DNA of 46,139 nt from positions 1-46,139 of the forward strand of contig JAPULC010000202.1 in the NCBI GenBank assembly GCA_027295305.1, written 5' to 3'. Below, in pieces: positions 44,607-46,139 of the stretch (position 1 is the first letter of the stretch; the number at the start of each line of letters is the position of its first letter). Source of the DNA: Gammaproteobacteria bacterium (GTDB lineage: Bacteria > Pseudomonadota > Gammaproteobacteria > Pseudomonadales > Azotimanducaceae). A program made the translations under genes and the position numbers. The notes beneath the pieces were generated by a model. That model was not told the origin of the DNA. It saw only the letters and a list, made by a program, of their open reading frames with translations, and ran no database searches.

Positions 44607-45886
44607 GCCCGCAAGACGATCCGGCCGCGGCGCTCGCCGCTCGCTGGACCGGACGGGATCTGAGCGAGCTCGCCAGCGTTCCCGCCGTTCGCCTGATGAA
44701 CACCCCCGGTGAGTGGGATCCTCCCGAAGGGGTCGAGCCCAAGCGCGAGCCGCTCTATCTGAGTGTCGGCATTCCCGATAGCGATGCCTTGCCGCGCGCG
44801 CAGATCAACGCGGCGATGACCCGGGTCATGGCGAGCGACGGCGACGCTTCGTTACGTTATGGATTCGGGCAGGGCTACTACCCACTGCGTGCCTGGCTCG
44901 CAGCGCATTACACCCGCACGCGTCAGATGGAGGTGGGCGACGAGTGGTTTCAACTCACCAATGGTTCCTCCGGCGCCATCGACCTCATCGTGCGTTCGTT
45001 GATCGATCCAGGCGACGTCATCATCAGTGAGAGCCCGGTTTACATGGGTACGCTTCACAATTTCCGTGGCGTAGCGGCGGAGGTCGTCGCCGTACCGATG
45101 GATGAAGATGGGCTCAGAGTGGATCTGGTGGACCAGACCATCGAATCGTTGAAGAACAACGGCCGGCGCGTGAAGCTGATCTACACCATCTCCAGCTACC
45201 AGAACCCGACCGGCCGCACGCTGACGCTGGAGCGGCGCAAGGCACTTCTGTCGGTGGCCGCTCGCCACGGCGTTCTGATCCTCGACGACGACGCTTATGG
45301 AGAGCTCTACTACGATCAACCGCCGCCTCCGCCGATGAGCACTCTTGGGGAAGGCCTGGGTGTGATCACCGTCGGCACGTTCTCGAAGACCGTGGCCACG
45401 GGGTTACGAGTCGGATGGATTCACGCATCACCCGACTTCATTGCGTTGTTTCGCCGCATGCGTTTTGCGATGGGCCAGAATCAGATGGCGCTCAGAATGC
45501 TTGGCGAGCTCGTCACCGATGGCCTCTACGAGCCCCACGTCGACGCGATGCGCCGGCTTTACAAAGAAAAGATGGAGATCACGGCGCATGCGCTCGCACG
45601 CCACGCCGGCGATTTCCTTCAGTTCGAGCCGCCGCTCGGCGGCTTCTATCTCTGGCCTTCGGTCGTCGGCGGAATCGCCAGCGAAGCGCTCTGGCGCACG
45701 TGCATGGAAGAGGGTGTGCAGATAAATCTTGGCGCAGGCTTCTATCCAGATACGAACGCCGAAAACCACGACGATGGCGAGTACCTTCGCATCGCCTTCG
45801 CGTGGACACCGATGGAGCACCTGGAAGAGGCAGCACGACGCATCGGCATCGCGTGCCAACGAGTCCACAAGGGCGAGAGTGCGTGA
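44603..45886 (+). CDS. PLP-dependent aminotransferase class I/II
   Basis: LIYTISSYQNPTGRTLTLERRKALLSVAARHGVLILDDDAYGELYYD...VGTFSKTVATGLRVGWI; ATGA overlap with the ParA gene. Confidence 0.93.
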   Translation: MSPQDDPAAALAARWTGRDLSELASVPAVRLMNTPGEWDPPEGVEPKREPLYLSVGIPDSDALPRAQINAAMTRVMASDGDASLRYGFGQGYYPLRAWLAAHYTRTRQMEVGDEWFQLTNGSSGAIDLIVRSLIDPGDVIISESPVYMGTLHNFRGVAAEVVAVPMDEDGLRVDLVDQTIESLKNNGRRVKLIYTISSYQNPTGRTLTLERRKALLSVAARHGVLILDDDAYGELYYDQPPPPPMSTLGEGLGVITVGTFSKTVATGLRVGWIHASPDFIALFRRMRFAMGQNQMALRMLGELVTDGLYEPHVDAMRRLYKEKMEITAHALARHAGDFLQFEPPLGGFYLWPSVVGGIASEALWRTCMEEGVQINLGAGFYPDTNAENHDDGEYLRIAFAWTPMEHLEEAARRIGIACQRVHKGESA

Positions 45887-45973
45887 GGTGACAAAACTCC
45901 AGTCGCCGATGATCGGACTTCTGTGCGCAAAGTTAGAACGCTTTAGGCCGGAGTGAAGATCTTCGCACGGAGC

Positions 45974-46101
45974 GGCTGCTGGAGGTTCCCCGTGCTAGCG
46001 CTCGTCGGACTTCCATGTCCTCCTCGCTGGCGGACCGGGCACAGCTTGCACGTCCCTGTACGCTGCACCCGCTACGCCCGCCCGAGAAACCTCCAGCAGC
46101 C
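45974..46101. repeat. 14-bp perfect inverted repeat bounding about 100 bp of non-coding DNA
   Basis: GGCTGCTGGAGGTT (45974-45987) / AACCTCCAGCAGCC (46088-46101). Confidence 0.7.
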
Positions 46102-46139
46102 ACTCCCCTTCATCACTACGTAAACTGAAGGATATAGAA

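Overview
The window reads as a GC-rich gammaproteobacterial chromosome segment in two halves. About 1-35 kb is accessory or catabolic: CaiB/BaiF CoA-transferases (one a two-domain fusion), crotonases, acyl-CoA dehydrogenases, SDRs, a thiolase/DUF35 pair, PhyH, a flavin monooxygenase, GST-like proteins, a MoxR-VWA pair and a divergent sigma-70 paralogue. About 35-46 kb is conserved core: cysQ-nudE-yrfG-hslR-hslO-pckA-gshA-acpH-dsbB-rsd, then an orphan ParA coupled to an aminotransferase. Two real genes are missing from the supplied ORF track: a Gfo/Idh/MocA oxidoreductase running off the left edge, and a 55-aa rubredoxin at 8116-8283. The strongest unexplained signal is a roughly 220-240 bp non-coding repeat with CTAGTTC...GAACTAG ends. 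It has two collinear copies (6672-6893 and 33263-33501) and a degenerate end-fragment at 20329-20367. The copies contain several hairpins, two of which show paired compensatory substitutions. Copy 2 has a perfect 22-bp terminal inverted repeat. All three lie at or within about 20 nt of the stop codon of a minus-strand gene. Next to copy 2 are a perfect 16-bp LexA-type palindrome (CTGTATGTGCATACAG) upstream of the sigma factor and a strong intrinsic terminator with no annotated upstream gene, suggesting a possible SOS-linked small RNA or an SOS-controlled sigma factor. Everything here is read by eye; no database searches or folding calculations were run.
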